A stretch of DNA of 64,000 bases from CAYTWW01 sp043801855 (GCA_043801855.1 JAZDLQ010000017.1:1-64000); one strand, 5' to 3'. Numbered from the stretch's first letter, positions 17,625 to 26,772 are shown. Numbers and translations are program-made. Notes: generated by a model from the letters alone, not told the origin.

Positions 17625-20492
17625 ATGGACGAGCTTCAAGCAACAATTGTTTCGGATGAGCTTTTCGTATGGGGCTTTTCTTCGCATACAGATGAGGTTT
17701 TCACTCCTTATTTGCGGCTCGAAAAAATATATGATGAACTTGGAATGTCCGGAAAGGAATGCAGCGCAGAAATAATGCTTCCATATTCTGAAGAAAAACT
17801 AGTAGTTTCGCAAGGCATGCAGATTTTTTACAGCCAATACGATGTTGGAGAAATAACGCAAAAAAAAATCATTGTTAAGGGAATTGAGCTGGACAAAAAA
17901 TTAATATTTAATATTTTCCTTAACAATGAAAAGCAGCACGGGATTTCTTTTGGCGATTCTTATGATTTTTTAAGGTTGTGCGCCAAATTTGCACTAAGCC
18001 TGGTTTCCAGGGAAAGGTTTGTTCCTTTCCATAATGAAAACAGAAGCGCTTTTAGCGCAAATTTTGACAACACTAAAGATTATGAAATATTTCTTGCGCT
18101 GGCTCACCAAGCTCCGCTTTCTATTGGAATAGATGTTAGTAAGAATAACAGCGAAGAAATAGTAAAGGCAGCAATTAATTTTTTTGTGGAGCTAATTGTT
18201 CAAAGTGCGCTTGAAAAAATATCCATACGGCATAATAATACTGATACAGACAAATGGCTTATTGGGCTATGTGGAAAATATGCAGCTCTCTCAAAAGAAA
18301 TAGCAAATGGATTAGATGAGTGGCTTGCCATAAGAAAAGTTAACAAAAGCCAGGAATTTAGCCTGATGTTTAGGCTTATCGAGCCAGAGGAAGGGAAATG
18401 GGCACTATCTTTTAATATCCAGTCAAGAAAAGATCCCAGCTTAATTTATAATCTTTCAGACATATGGAAAAGCAAGAGCGCTCCTGTGACAAAAGTATTT
18501 TTATTATCTGAACTTGGAGCAGCCTCAAAATATTCAAAAGTTATTGAAAGAGCGCTATATAAGCCAAGTCCCGCAGAATCAATTCTATCTGATGATGAAG
18601 CACATTTCTTTATGATAAATGACAGCTTTTTTCTAAATGATGCCGGGTTTAACATACAGATTCCTAAGATAAATTATGCGCATCTAAAAGAATTTAGAAT
18701 TAAGGTTAGGCTAAAAAATAACGGCAAGATTGCAGGCACAGGAATGCTTGGCAGCTCTTTATTTGATTTTGATTATACTGTTGCAATCGGCGACCTTGTG
18801 CTGTCAAAAGAGGAATTCAATAATCTTTCAATGGCAAAGCAAAAGCTTGTGAATGTTAATGGCAAATGGGTTGAAATTAATCAGAGTGACATAAATAAAG
18901 TCATTCAATTCTTTGAGAAAAAAAAGCTTCTGTCACTGCAGGACACATTTGCTGCAGGCCTTAATGGGATAATAATTGATGAAATTTCTTTTCCTAATGA
19001 AATTGAAAAGAAAGTAAATGGCCTGTTCAATTTCAGCGGTTTGCCGATGCTTGAATGCCCTGATAAAATTAAAGGAAGCCTAAGGCCTTATCAATTGCAG
19101 GGATACTCATGGATGGTATTTTTAAATAACCTTGGGTTTGGCGGAATTCTTGCCGATGATATGGGTCTTGGAAAAACAATTCAGGCAATAGCATACCTAA
19201 TGCATTTAGGCAAACAATCACTTGTTATATGCCCCACTTCAGTTATTGGAAATTGGCAGCGGGAATTAAAAACATTTGCGCCATCACTAAATGTTTTAGT
19301 GCATCATGGCTCAAAAAGGCTGACAAAAGCTGCATTTGAAAATGAAATAAAAAACAAAGATGTTATTATAACAAGCTATTCTACTCTGCGAATAGATGAA
19401 GAATTGTTTAAGAAAACACAATGGGAAGCGCTAATTCTTGATGAAGCGCAAAATATTAAAAACTGCTATACTAAGCAGGCTTTGGCAATAACTAAACTAA
19501 ATGCAAATGGAAAGTTTTGCCTTTCAGGAACTCCAATTGAAAACAGGCTGTCAGAATTATGGTCACTATTTAATTTTGTAAATCCAGGGCTTCTTGGCGG
19601 GTGGAATTCGTTTAGGGATAATATTGCCGCACCTATTGAGGTTAATGGAGATGCAGTGAAAACTGAAATATTAAAGCGAATAACATCTCCATTTATATTA
19701 AGAAGACTAAAAACTGATAAAAAAATAATAAAAGACCTTCCTGAAAAAACAGAGATAAAAGAATATTGTACATTAACAAAAGAGCAAGCAACACTATACC
19801 AGGCAATTGTTGACGATACTCTTATTAAAGCAAAGGAAGATGCAAATGGCAGAAGAGCAGTTATTATGGCTGCCCTTATTAAGCTTAAGCAGGTGTGCAA
19901 TCATCCATCAAATTACCTTAAAGACACAAAAAAGCTGGGAGAGAGAAGCGGAAAAGTTGCGAGGCTTCGGGAGCTTGTTAAAGATATACTTGAGAACAAT
20001 GAAAAATGCCTTATATTTACCCAATACACTGAAATGGGAGAAATGCTAAAGCTTGATCTTGAAGAAATTTTTGATGAGCCAGTATTATTTTTACATGGAA
20101 GCCTAGACAGGACAAAAAGAGAAAAAATGATTGATATTTTTCAGTCTATTGATAATGCCTCTCCAAGAATATTTATCCTTTCTCTTAAAGCAGGAGGGCT
20201 AGGGATAAACTTAACAAAAGCAAACCATGTAATTCATTTTGACAGGTGGTGGAATCCTGCTGTTGAGAACCAGGCTACTGACAGGGCATACAGGATAGGC
20301 CAGGAAAAGAATGTTTTTGCATACAAATTTATTGCTGAAGGAACAATTGAGGAAAAAATAGATGACATGATTATTAGAAAACTTTATTTATCAGATTCAG
20401 TTCTTACAAAAGGGGATACTGCGATTACTGAGCTTGATAATGAGTCGCTAAAAGAGATATTAAGCTTAAGAAAAAATTATCTTGAGGAATAA
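17625..20492 (+). CDS. SNF2/Swi2-family helicase
   Basis: 955 aa. Residues about 1-480 form a poorly conserved SNF2-helicase-associated region. The ATPase core follows. It has PYQLQGYSWM (motif Q region), DDMGLGKTIQ (Walker A, about residue 510), DEAQNIKN (about 605, a DEAQ variant of DEAH) and SGTPIEN. The second RecA lobe has FTQYTEMGEML, AGGLGINLTKA and ATDRAYRIGQ. Such enzymes translocate on double-stranded DNA and displace bound proteins. The next gene encodes a SWIM protein, the pairing known from bacterial YwqA/YwqB-type loci. SNF2 proteins also occur in defence systems such as DISARM, but no methylase is present here. Confidence 0.93.
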   Translation: MDELQATIVSDELFVWGFSSHTDEVFTPYLRLEKIYDELGMSGKECSAEIMLPYSEEKLVVSQGMQIFYSQYDVGEITQKKIIVKGIELDKKLIFNIFLNNEKQHGISFGDSYDFLRLCAKFALSLVSRERFVPFHNENRSAFSANFDNTKDYEIFLALAHQAPLSIGIDVSKNNSEEIVKAAINFFVELIVQSALEKISIRHNNTDTDKWLIGLCGKYAALSKEIANGLDEWLAIRKVNKSQEFSLMFRLIEPEEGKWALSFNIQSRKDPSLIYNLSDIWKSKSAPVTKVFLLSELGAASKYSKVIERALYKPSPAESILSDDEAHFFMINDSFFLNDAGFNIQIPKINYAHLKEFRIKVRLKNNGKIAGTGMLGSSLFDFDYTVAIGDLVLSKEEFNNLSMAKQKLVNVNGKWVEINQSDINKVIQFFEKKKLLSLQDTFAAGLNGIIIDEISFPNEIEKKVNGLFNFSGLPMLECPDKIKGSLRPYQLQGYSWMVFLNNLGFGGILADDMGLGKTIQAIAYLMHLGKQSLVICPTSVIGNWQRELKTFAPSLNVLVHHGSKRLTKAAFENEIKNKDVIITSYSTLRIDEELFKKTQWEALILDEAQNIKNCYTKQALAITKLNANGKFCLSGTPIENRLSELWSLFNFVNPGLLGGWNSFRDNIAAPIEVNGDAVKTEILKRITSPFILRRLKTDKKIIKDLPEKTEIKEYCTLTKEQATLYQAIVDDTLIKAKEDANGRRAVIMAALIKLKQVCNHPSNYLKDTKKLGERSGKVARLRELVKDILENNEKCLIFTQYTEMGEMLKLDLEEIFDEPVLFLHGSLDRTKREKMIDIFQSIDNASPRIFILSLKAGGLGINLTKANHVIHFDRWWNPAVENQATDRAYRIGQEKNVFAYKFIAEGTIEEKIDDMIIRKLYLSDSVLTKGDTAITELDNESLKEILSLRKNYLEE

Positions 20493-20494
20493 AA

Positions 20495-21172
20495 ATGGGA
20501 TACTATGAATATTATCATTTTCCAAAAGCAAGCCCAAGGCCAAAAGCAGCGCCTGGCAAGGAAAGAAAAAAATTCGGGGCAACATGGTGGGGAAAAAGAT
20601 GGGTCGACTTGCTTTCGAAGTTTGAATATGACCAAAGAATGTCAAGGGGAAGAGCGTATGCCAGAGCAAATCATGTAAAAAATTTTAAGATTAGCGAAGG
20701 AAAAATTTCTGCAACTGTTCAAGGCTCAAGCGGAAATTACAGAGTAAGCATTTCTTTTGATAAATTTAAAGAAAAAGAATGGGATGAGATAACTGCTAAG
20801 CTTTCAGAAGTGCCAATATTGTTTGGAAAGCTTCTTAATAATGAAATGCCAGAAAATATGAAGGAGATAACCGGGTTTGAGTTTATTCCGGATAAATTTA
20901 AATCTGAATGCAGCTGCCCGGACTATGCAAACCCATGCAAGCATATTGCAGCGGTCTTCTACACTCTTGCAGATGAAATTGACTATAGCCCAATGATTCT
21001 GTTTGCCTTAAGAGGAAAAAGCAAGGAATCACTTTTTGAAAAAACTGGCTTAGAAGAAAAGCAACAGCAACCTGTAAAATCAAGCATTGAATTAGCAAAA
21101 ACAAAGAAAATAAAAACTGTAAAAAAGGCAGTAAAAAGCAATACAAAAAAGAAAGCAAATAAAAAGGAATAA
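20495..21172 (+). CDS. SWIM zinc-finger protein
   Basis: 225 aa. The N-terminus (MGYYEYYHFP, then FGATWWGKRWVDLL) and the SWIM finger ECSCPDYANPCKH (C-x-C-x(n)-C-x-H, residues about 138-150) match the SWIM partner proteins of SNF2 helicases. The C-terminus is a Lys-rich, probably nucleic-acid-binding tail. It starts 3 bp after the helicase stop. It probably binds DNA or the helicase and directs its action. Confidence 0.9.
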   Translation: MGYYEYYHFPKASPRPKAAPGKERKKFGATWWGKRWVDLLSKFEYDQRMSRGRAYARANHVKNFKISEGKISATVQGSSGNYRVSISFDKFKEKEWDEITAKLSEVPILFGKLLNNEMPENMKEITGFEFIPDKFKSECSCPDYANPCKHIAAVFYTLADEIDYSPMILFALRGKSKESLFEKTGLEEKQQQPVKSSIELAKTKKIKTVKKAVKSNTKKKANKKE

Positions 21173-21174
21173 CA

Positions 21175-21399
21175 ATGAAAAATTTTTACTCATTTAGAAC
21201 TAAGGCTAATATACATATAGCTATACAGCAGCCTGAAGTTGAAATGAGCGTAATTAAGAGATTAGGAAAGCCAAAGTTCTATGTTTCAAATAATGATTTT
21301 GATGAAATCATGGGAAAAATGTACAAAACTGCCTCAAAAAAAGCATTGGATATTGCGCTAAATTCAGGTAAGAACACAAATGCATACAGAAACCCTTGA
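21175..21399 (+). CDS. Small protein of unknown function
   Basis: 74 aa, basic, with no recognisable motif. It begins 3 bp after the SWIM gene and overlaps the metallopeptidase gene by 20 bases, so its place in the SNF2 operon supports it as a real gene. A beta-rich first half (SFRTKANIHIAIQQPEVEMSV) and a helical second half can be predicted, nothing more. Confidence 0.6.
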   Translation: MKNFYSFRTKANIHIAIQQPEVEMSVIKRLGKPKFYVSNNDFDEIMGKMYKTASKKALDIALNSGKNTNAYRNP

Positions 21400-22108
21400 C
21401 ATTGACGGAAAAAATATTATTTTTAATATTTATCATGAAAACAGGAATAGTGCGCGCTGCTCTATTGGAAAAAACGCTGTAATTATAAGGCTTCCTTCTG
21501 CTCTAAGTGAGCGTGAAAAATACAAATGGGTATTAAAATATAAAATCTGGGCAATAAAAAAAATAAAAGAAATGCCGCAGAATACTATACTGAATAGATG
21601 CAAAATTTACAAAGATGCGGATGTGCTTGAAATTGGCGATGAAAAATTTTATCTTAGCATTTCATCTGCAGAAAAAGTATCCAGCAGCGCAAGGCTAATT
21701 GAGGATAAAATTATTATTATTCTTTCTTCAAATTTGTCGGATAATTGGAAAAATAAAGTAACATCAACTCTTCTAAGCAGAGTCATTGCAAAAAAAAGGA
21801 TGCCTAAATTAGTCCAAAGAATTAACGAGCTAAATAAAACGCATTTCAATAAGCCGATAAACAAGATTTTTTTCAAAAACACCAGTTCAAGGTGGGGAAG
21901 CTGCTCAAAAGCTGGAAACATAAATATTTCAACTCGGCTTTTATTTGCGCCTGATGATGTGCTGACATATGTGTGCCTCCATGAGCTTGCGCATTTAATT
22001 GAGCCAAACCATAGCAAAAACTACTGGGAGCTTGTTGAAAATGCAATGCCTGATTATAAAAAGCACATTAACTGGCTGAAGGAGAATGGGCATAAGTGCA
22101 TGTTTTAG
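21380..22108 (+). CDS. YgjP-like zinc metallopeptidase (DUF45)
   Basis: 242 aa. The C-terminal catalytic region has SRWGSCSKAGNINIS, then the zinc motif HELAH (about residue 201) and a third ligand in PNHSKNYWELV, ending in the usual YKKHINWLKENG. This is the YgjP/DUF45 architecture. Family members often travel with restriction-modification and helicase genes, and their substrates are unknown. It overlaps the preceding 74-aa gene by 20 bases. Confidence 0.9.
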   Translation: MHTETLDIDGKNIIFNIYHENRNSARCSIGKNAVIIRLPSALSEREKYKWVLKYKIWAIKKIKEMPQNTILNRCKIYKDADVLEIGDEKFYLSISSAEKVSSSARLIEDKIIIILSSNLSDNWKNKVTSTLLSRVIAKKRMPKLVQRINELNKTHFNKPINKIFFKNTSSRWGSCSKAGNINISTRLLFAPDDVLTYVCLHELAHLIEPNHSKNYWELVENAMPDYKKHINWLKENGHKCMF

Positions 22109-22149
22109 CCTATACAGCATGAACAGGAAAAAAACCAAAGGTAGATAAC

Positions 22150-23232
22150 ATGACACAAAAAAACGCTGAAGCAGATAAATGGTATAACAAGTATGAGAAA
22201 ATTAAAGGCCATGAAGAAAAAATCAAGACAGTTCTTGATATATGCAGTTCCAATAAGCCAATAGAATTTTACAAGTATGTTGATATATTTGAAATAATTG
22301 ACAGTGACATCCAAAAGGGATTTATGGAAAACGAAAATTTATCTTTGTATTTTGAGTTTCTTGATAAATTCATGGAACAGTGCCCAGTTGCTTTTTCAGT
22401 CGATTTCATGTGGTACATAAGAGAAATGATTAAATGGCATGTATATAAAGAAAATTACGATAAAGTGCACAGGTTAGCTAATTATCTTATTGAGAACCCA
22501 AAGGAAGAGCCAGACATAATTTTTGACATAATAGACCACCTTATACTTAACAATTGCATTGATGACGCTTCGAGTTTATCTGAAAAATATTATCGTGTAT
22601 TAAGTGATGGCAAAGAAACATTGGGTGGCGGTATTTTTGAAATGGCGATAATTGGAAGCATGCTTGCTATTAGTAAATGCCTTCAAGAAAATAGTTGTAA
22701 TTATGATGCGCTAATAAAAATACTGGATAAATATGGTCTTGGGCAAGAGGAAAAAATTATTAAAAAAAGAGTGGATATTCTTAACAAAAAAATAGGATAT
22801 GCAGAATGGCAAGATGATAATCTCACTAAAAAAGAATATATTTATTTGCTTACGCTTGAATTTGCAATGTATTTAAATGAGAATTATAAATTAGATTATG
22901 CTGTCTCGCTTTATCTACATATTCTTATCCTTAATTATTTGCTTGAGACTAAACAAAAAATTGATGTGAAATTAAACCACAAAATAACAGACGAATATAT
23001 TGCATCATATGCAGGCGGTATGTGCTCACTTTCGCAGTCGCGCGCATTTGGAATACTTGTTGCGCTGAACTTTTTTTATGATTTTTTAAAGTCTAAGTGT
23101 ATTATCGACAATGATACATATTCAACCTCACAGAAAACACTCACCAAGTTAAATTTGGATTTGCTGCATGCATTTGAAAACAGCATTTGGAGATATAATT
23201 TTGCATTGAAATATCTATACTCAAAGAAATAA
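22150..23232 (+). CDS. Helical protein of unknown function
   Basis: 360 aa, acidic and almost wholly alpha-helical, possibly TPR-like or HEAT-like. No motif is recognised. AAAGGTAG stands 8 bases before ATG 22150. It is the last plus-strand gene of the SNF2 block, 41 bp after the metallopeptidase, and convergent with the next gene. Its context suggests an accessory scaffold of the same system. Confidence 0.65.
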   Translation: MTQKNAEADKWYNKYEKIKGHEEKIKTVLDICSSNKPIEFYKYVDIFEIIDSDIQKGFMENENLSLYFEFLDKFMEQCPVAFSVDFMWYIREMIKWHVYKENYDKVHRLANYLIENPKEEPDIIFDIIDHLILNNCIDDASSLSEKYYRVLSDGKETLGGGIFEMAIIGSMLAISKCLQENSCNYDALIKILDKYGLGQEEKIIKKRVDILNKKIGYAEWQDDNLTKKEYIYLLTLEFAMYLNENYKLDYAVSLYLHILILNYLLETKQKIDVKLNHKITDEYIASYAGGMCSLSQSRAFGILVALNFFYDFLKSKCIIDNDTYSTSQKTLTKLNLDLLHAFENSIWRYNFALKYLYSKK

Positions 23233-23290
23233 ATTTTCAGACAAAATTTAGTCTTTTCATAATAAGCAACCGGCATATAAGATTGTATAA

Positions 23291-24106
23291 TTAATTATGC
23301 CTGTTGTTATAAGTAAAATCAAGTTTCATTTGTGAATCTTTTTTCATTTCTTTATCGCCTTTTGACATATCCTGCAAAGCATGCCATCCGTTTTTCAAAA
23401 GGTGCTCTAATTTATTCTGTTCTGCAAATTTCACTGCTCTTTGGTAAAATTGCGCTGCATTACTTTTTTCTGTTTCCTTTGGGTCAAAATAAATATCTCT
23501 GCCAACAAGCCTTATGATATATTTTTTGTGCTCCATTTCAAGCCACGATTGAAGCGGTTCACCAATCTTGTCAATTATGACCTGAAATCCTGCTTCTCTT
23601 AAATCATCCTTAGCTTTGATATTAATATACCCTGTACATATTCTAATGATAGTTGATTCCTGCAAGGGATGTATTGAGTGAATTATTTCAAATGCCTTTT
23701 TAGCATATTCGTCAAGGTATGCTTTTTCTGCAAATAAATTACCTTGAAAAAAAGATACATTTATTTCTTTAGTATGGAACATTTCTGTTTCTGAATCATA
23801 TGCTCCGCACAGAACGCCTCCAAGAGGAAAGCCCCAGCCACTGTCGTCAATCATGATAATACGCTTTCTGCTTAGGTCTTCACGCTCTTTTCCTGATATG
23901 AGCTCATCAAGAAGCAATTTATCCGTTGTTACAAGAGTCAGCCTGCCTTTTTTGTTATGATATACTTTTATATTGAAAGAGGAAGGTGATTTTACACCGT
24001 TTCCTTTTTTATGAACAAGAAGGCTTGTATTGTTTTCTATAACATCAGGCAGGCTAATTTTTTTGATTTTTTCAAGATATGAGTGGTCAATTATTTCAGT
24101 GAACAT
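23291..24106 (-). CDS. Conserved-looking protein of unknown function, possible RNase H-like fold
   Basis: 271 aa. A strand-loop segment IIMIDDSGWGFPLGGVL (about residue 82) is followed by a helix (KAYLDEYAKKAFEII) and a strand (IIRICTGYINI). The order of strand with Asp, hairpin, helix, strand recalls RNase H-fold nucleases, but the full catalytic set cannot be confirmed by eye. TAAGGTAA precedes the ATG. It is the last gene of the minus-strand trio 26037 to 23291 that faces the SNF2 operon. Confidence 0.6.
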   Translation of the reverse strand: MFTEIIDHSYLEKIKKISLPDVIENNTSLLVHKKGNGVKSPSSFNIKVYHNKKGRLTLVTTDKLLLDELISGKEREDLSRKRIIMIDDSGWGFPLGGVLCGAYDSETEMFHTKEINVSFFQGNLFAEKAYLDEYAKKAFEIIHSIHPLQESTIIRICTGYINIKAKDDLREAGFQVIIDKIGEPLQSWLEMEHKKYIIRLVGRDIYFDPKETEKSNAAQFYQRAVKFAEQNKLEHLLKNGWHALQDMSKGDKEMKKDSQMKLDFTYNNRHN

Positions 24107-24135
24107 TTTAGTTTACCTTATTGTTATATTTTGAC

Positions 24136-25236
24136 TCATATATTCTTCACAATCGCCATCAGCGAGTATTTTTTGCCGTATTTTGCAATTATCTCATTTT
24201 TTGTCTTGATAAAAAACCTTCCACTTTTATCAAGCTTTTTAATGTCTTTAAGCAATTCTCCTGCTTTTTTATAATGAAAACCTGTTCCTGAATCAATCCA
24301 GCCTATGCACATCTTCTTTTTTAACTCACAAGATAGCATTGGATAATTTTTTGCAAGTTTTTCAGACAGCATTTCAGTAAATCCATGCTCATTAAAGCCT
24401 TTATAGTAGTCATAAGCCTTCTTGTAATCCTTTTCTTCATAATAAAGCCTGGATAAAAATATTTTTTTGCCTTTTTTTTCAGCTGTGTCAACAATCTTTT
24501 TTAGATAATTCTGCCATTCATTTTTTGAGGCAATGCTTTTTAGGAGAAGATAATACTTAATATCAAAGGCATAAATCAAAGCATCAAGAATTGTTTTTGT
24601 TAGTTCAGCGTTTTTTCCAATTTTTTTATAGATTTCAATTTTTTTGTCAAAAGCAAACATCTTAACATAGGATTCGCCAGGCATATTATCACTTGCATCA
24701 AGAGCTTCATCTAACCTATTTAGTGAAATTAATTTTGTGATAAGTGCAGGATAATTTTTATGGCTTTTTTCATAATCAAGATACTCTTCATTTAGATTTA
24801 ACTTTTCGCATATTTCAGGATATATTGAATTGAATAATGAATCTGTTTCATCACCTTCCAATTCTTCTATGTCTTCGCTGTATGTGCCTATATCACTTTT
24901 ATGTTTTATTTTCTCTTTTTGCTCAAATTCATGCAGTTTTTTTCTTATTAATTCTATATCCTCTTTTTTTGTGCATAAACCAACAAGCGCTTTTGCATAG
25001 CTGTTCTCATTGCCATAATCCTCTTTTTCAATTATTGATATTATTTTATCTGCAAATATTTCCTTATACTTCTTATCATCAAATAGCGTAGCAAACATCT
25101 CCCCGTACATCAAAAACCAATCCTCAAGAAAGATTCCCAAATCGCCCTCATCAAAATATTCTTCACCCCTATAATAAATTGTGCTGCCAAATAGGTCCCT
25201 AATGTCTTTTTTTTCAATATCAAAAAGCGATTTCAT
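24136..25236 (-). CDS. SWIM-family-like protein without the SWIM finger
   Basis: 366 aa. The N-terminus IYYRGEEYFDEG matches the segment that opens SWIM zinc-finger proteins (R-G-x-x-Y-x-x-x-G), and the helical C-terminus (LAKNYPMLSCELKKKMCIGWI, KAGELLKDIKKL) resembles their tail. The C-x-C...C-x-H finger that should follow the first motif is missing and there is no CxC anywhere. The middle is helical, TPR-like. It is likely a derivative that lost its zinc finger and keeps only scaffold parts. GAGGAAAT is its ribosome-binding site. It starts 9 bp after the HTH gene. Confidence 0.6.
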   Translation of the reverse strand: MKSLFDIEKKDIRDLFGSTIYYRGEEYFDEGDLGIFLEDWFLMYGEMFATLFDDKKYKEIFADKIISIIEKEDYGNENSYAKALVGLCTKKEDIELIRKKLHEFEQKEKIKHKSDIGTYSEDIEELEGDETDSLFNSIYPEICEKLNLNEEYLDYEKSHKNYPALITKLISLNRLDEALDASDNMPGESYVKMFAFDKKIEIYKKIGKNAELTKTILDALIYAFDIKYYLLLKSIASKNEWQNYLKKIVDTAEKKGKKIFLSRLYYEEKDYKKAYDYYKGFNEHGFTEMLSEKLAKNYPMLSCELKKKMCIGWIDSGTGFHYKKAGELLKDIKKLDKSGRFFIKTKNEIIAKYGKKYSLMAIVKNI

Positions 25237-25245
25237 TCTATTTCC

Positions 25246-26037
25246 TCAATTATTCAGCGCCTTGTCGGCGAGCACGCATCTAATCTCTCCATAAGTGATA
25301 TTTTCAGGAAGAGCCAGTTTGATATCAGAGAGTTTTTGAGCATTCCCAAATTTTTTCCTTGCAGCAAGAATAGTTTCAATTTTTTCCTTTGAAACAACTT
25401 TATCTGCATTTACATATCCATTAGAAATCAGATTGTAAAAATGCCCGTAAATAGTTGATTCAACTAGCCCTCTTTCTTTAGCAATTTCAGAAATGCTTTT
25501 TCCAAGCTTGTGCATCTCAAGAGTAATTTTATCTGATTCACCAACTTCTGCTTGTTTTTTTTCTTTAATTACTTGAAGGTTGACATCTATTTTTTCATTA
25601 AGGACTTTAACTCCCGCAGCCGTTAAAACATAATATGAATAAAATTCAGACACTTGCGACCTTCTGATAAGCTCCATTGCCTCAAGCTGCTCAATGAATT
25701 TTTCAATAATAAGTATCTCATGCCACATAAGCCCTCCAAAGCCTGCCAAGTTAGAATACATAACAACATCTTTGGATTTTGAGCCTTTTAAAAACTCCGC
25801 TAATTTGAGTTTTCCAAGTTGAACAGCGCTAATCGCTGACAGGATAATCCATGCTATGTTTTCACTTTCTTTTTTTCTATCTTTTTTAATATAATAATCT
25901 CTAATTGACTCTTTAACATGCCTGCTTTCAGGGAAGTATTCTTTGAAATAACAGTCATCGCACATTCCATCGTGAATGTACTTATTATGGCCATTTATTT
26001 TTATATTGCATTTTTTGCAATTGAATTCATCATCCAT
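25246..26037 (-). CDS. Zinc-ribbon plus helix-turn-helix (HTH_40-like) protein
   Basis: 263 aa from ATG 26037 (a GTG lies two codons upstream). The N-terminus has CKKCNIKINGH...CDDCYF, a four-Cys zinc site. The middle is helical. Residues about 170-260 (KLGKSISEIAKERGLVESTIYGHF) match the HTH_40 helix-turn-helix found at the end of RecQ-type and related proteins. A DNA-binding or regulatory role is likely. First gene of the minus-strand trio; a TATA-like AATTTATATT lies about 30 nt upstream. Confidence 0.75.
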   Translation of the reverse strand: MDDEFNCKKCNIKINGHNKYIHDGMCDDCYFKEYFPESRHVKESIRDYYIKKDRKKESENIAWIILSAISAVQLGKLKLAEFLKGSKSKDVVMYSNLAGFGGLMWHEILIIEKFIEQLEAMELIRRSQVSEFYSYYVLTAAGVKVLNEKIDVNLQVIKEKKQAEVGESDKITLEMHKLGKSISEIAKERGLVESTIYGHFYNLISNGYVNADKVVSKEKIETILAARKKFGNAQKLSDIKLALPENITYGEIRCVLADKALNN

Positions 26038-26100
26038 TTGCACTAGTTAAATGTTAATAAAATATAAATTTATTCCTAAATTGGACGCAACAACAAGTGT

Positions 26101-26148
26101 TCACATCTGCCAAAGAAACTGAAAGATCCAAAAAGCTGGCTGCCTTAA
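26101..26148 (+). pseudogene. Orphan fragment: last about 15 codons of a second top6A
   Basis: The frame 26101-26148 reads SHLPKKLKDPKSWLP then TAA. The intact top6A ends NYLPDKLKNPKTWLP then a stop: 10 of 15 residues agree. At the DNA level about 27 of the last 34 bases agree. Stops close the frame upstream, so only the tail survives. It marks the far edge of the SNF2/SWIM block and is best explained as the displaced original 3' end of top6A, or the remains of a duplicated gene. Confidence 0.7.
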
Positions 26149-26169
26149 TTCCATTCAAATAAAAGATTA

Positions 26170-26772
26170 CTAAAAATTAAATAGCATATAACTAATCGCT
26201 GATGTTGCTAGAATTAGGACTATAAATGCAAATTTGAATATAACAACAATAATACCAATTGTTAATAATCTTTGCCAGCTAATGCTTGGATAATGGCTAT
26301 AAATTATTACATATGACACCATTGAAGAGAATAGTGAGCGAATTAAATCAATTGGAATAAATAGAGATAATAAATGAATTATAGTTAATATTACTGTTAA
26401 TTTAAGTGCTTTTCTGTAGCTATATGATTCTTTTGCTTCATCATTGCAAAGATATGGTGAAAATAAATCAAGTACAAATGCTTGAAGTAAAATAGCAACT
26501 ACTGCTAGAGCAAGCATAATTAACCATGCAATGTAGACTTTTAATGTATAAGAATAATCCTGTGTATCCTTATAAACTAAATAATTAAAAACAAGGCTTA
26601 ATATTATAAAAAGCATGATTCCAAAGTAAGGATTCCAAAAAAATTTTATAACTTTACTTTCAAGTTCATTATACCTTTCTAATGCAAGCCTTCTTTTCTC
26701 TTTCTCATAATCAATCTTGTCGTAATGATTTTTCATCATTGTTACAAGCTTTTCAAATGATTCCTTACTCAT
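26170..26772 (-). CDS. Integral membrane protein of unknown function
   Basis: 200 aa. A charged helical N-terminus (about 45 residues) is followed by four or five hydrophobic helices (residues about 48-68, 78-103, 122-142, 145-160, 170-195). The layout recalls Yip1-type membrane proteins, but no motif is decisive. It stands alone on the minus strand just outside the top6A-tail fragment. Confidence 0.6.
   Translation of the reverse strand: MSKESFEKLVTMMKNHYDKIDYEKEKRRLALERYNELESKVIKFFWNPYFGIMLFIILSLVFNYLVYKDTQDYSYTLKVYIAWLIMLALAVVAILLQAFVLDLFSPYLCNDEAKESYSYRKALKLTVILTIIHLLSLFIPIDLIRSLFSSMVSYVIIYSHYPSISWQRLLTIGIIVVIFKFAFIVLILATSAISYMLFNF

Noticed and set aside
23213..23230. Match of a 15-mer (TATCTATACTCAAAG) between 23213 and 30889
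   Set aside because: A 15-base match between two AT-rich sites is expected about once by chance in a window of this size, and one copy is coding.
15643..23232. Assignment of the SNF2 block to DISARM
   Set aside because: DISARM needs a DNA methyltransferase and DrmA/B-type proteins, none of which is present here.
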